Assembly: GCA_002431715.1 (NCBI GenBank)
Contig: DJHI01000082.1
Span: 10,139-17,278, forward strand
Direction: 5' to 3'
DNA: 7,140 nt
Origin: Armatimonadetes bacterium UBA5829
GTDB taxonomy: Bacteria > Armatimonadota > UBA5829
The notes under the pieces were generated by a model. That model worked only from the letters and a program-made list of their open reading frames with translations, was not told the DNA's origin and ran no database searches. Positions 6,874-7,140 of the stretch are shown piece by piece. A program made the position numbers and the translations under genes. Every line of letters begins with the position of its first letter. Within the stretch, counting starts at the first letter, position 1.

Positions 6874-7140
6874 TCAGATTTGGTGATCAGTTTTTTTGAA
6901 CTCTACCACCTCAAAGCTTGCGCAGTTTCTGAACTTATCTTCAAAGGCCATCAGCCCCGGTGCTCCGCCGGTATGAATAAAGATAGTAGTTCGGTCTGGG
7001 TCGAGTTTACCGGCTTTGGCCAGCCCGATAAGTCCGGCCATTGCTTTTCCTGTATATATTGGGTCCAGAATCAGCCCTTCAGTCTGAGCAGCGGTCATAA
7101 TCGCTCTATTACCCGCTTCGGATGGCTCTCCATACCGCCT
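6874..7140 (-). CDS. PLP-dependent D-cysteine desulfhydrase / ACC deaminase family enzyme, C-terminal part only
   Basis: The frame is open from the right edge to the TGA at 6876-6874, giving the last 88 residues; the start and the PLP lysine lie outside the window. Conserved C-terminal wording of the family is clear: RYGEPSEAG, EGLILDPIYTGKAMAGL and FIHTGGAPGLMAF. Members fold as type II PLP enzymes and either deaminate 1-aminocyclopropane-1-carboxylate or break D-cysteine into pyruvate, ammonia and sulfide. The fragment cannot tell these apart. D-cysteine desulfhydrase is the more common bacterial annotation, and the neighbouring methionine sulfoxide reductase would fit a sulfur amino acid role, but that is inference. 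The 95 bases to msrBA contain only a weak GCTG/CAGC hairpin near 6846-6857 and no convincing promoter. Confidence 0.88.
   Translation of the reverse strand, partial: RRYGEPSEAGNRAIMTAAQTEGLILDPIYTGKAMAGLIGLAKAGKLDPDRTTIFIHTGGAPGLMAFEDKFRNCASFEVVEFKKTDHQI

Noticed and set aside
1..7140. Search for a CRISPR array, defence island, mobile element, toxin-antitoxin pair or biosynthetic cluster.
   Set aside because: No regularly spaced repeats, transposase, integrase, nuclease-helicase genes or toxin-antitoxin-like pair were seen. The genes are housekeeping, signalling and envelope functions, so no new system is claimed.

Overview
The window reads as ordinary chromosomal DNA of a diderm (Gram-negative-type) bacterium of medium GC. 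The diderm reading rests on a complete apolipoprotein N-acyltransferase gene beside a gene for a typical Sec/lipobox lipoprotein. The lineage cannot be fixed from sequence alone. Armatimonadota, or another environmental phylum with a similar gene style, is only a weak guess. No phage, transposon, CRISPR array, rRNA or tRNA was seen.

Layout, left to right. Positions 1-948 (minus) hold the N-terminal 316 residues of a PAS/HD-GYP cyclic-di-GMP phosphodiesterase that runs off the left edge and has no stop in the window. An AT-rich spacer with a perfect 18-bp hairpin follows; the hairpin lies just downstream of a complete transketolase gene (1108-3114, minus) with a good promoter and Shine-Dalgarno site. 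Diverging from it is a small single-pass membrane protein gene (3301-3495, plus), whose 3' end overlaps by 36 bases, tail to tail, the apolipoprotein N-acyltransferase gene lnt (3460-4917, minus). Only 29 bases beyond the lnt start, and diverging from it, is a lipoprotein gene (4947-5675, plus) that seems to have almost no leader. The gap 5676-5830 is packed with imperfect repeats and hairpins. Then come a fused MsrB-MsrA methionine sulfoxide reductase (5831-6778, minus) and the last 88 residues of a PLP-dependent D-cysteine desulfhydrase/ACC-deaminase-like enzyme (6874-7140, minus).

The genes are mostly single transcription units with alternating directions, not one operon. Two local themes are plausible. 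One is the lnt/lipoprotein pair: Lnt puts the third acyl chain on lipoproteins and the neighbour is a predicted substrate. The other is the sulfur-amino-acid pair: methionine sulfoxide repair next to a possible D-cysteine desulfhydrase. No undescribed multi-gene system can be supported here. The points most worth a second look are a cysteine/histidine cluster in the PAS domain, the overlapping small membrane gene, the nearly leaderless lipoprotein start, the cysteine arrangement of the Msr fusion, and the repeat cluster at 5690-5823.
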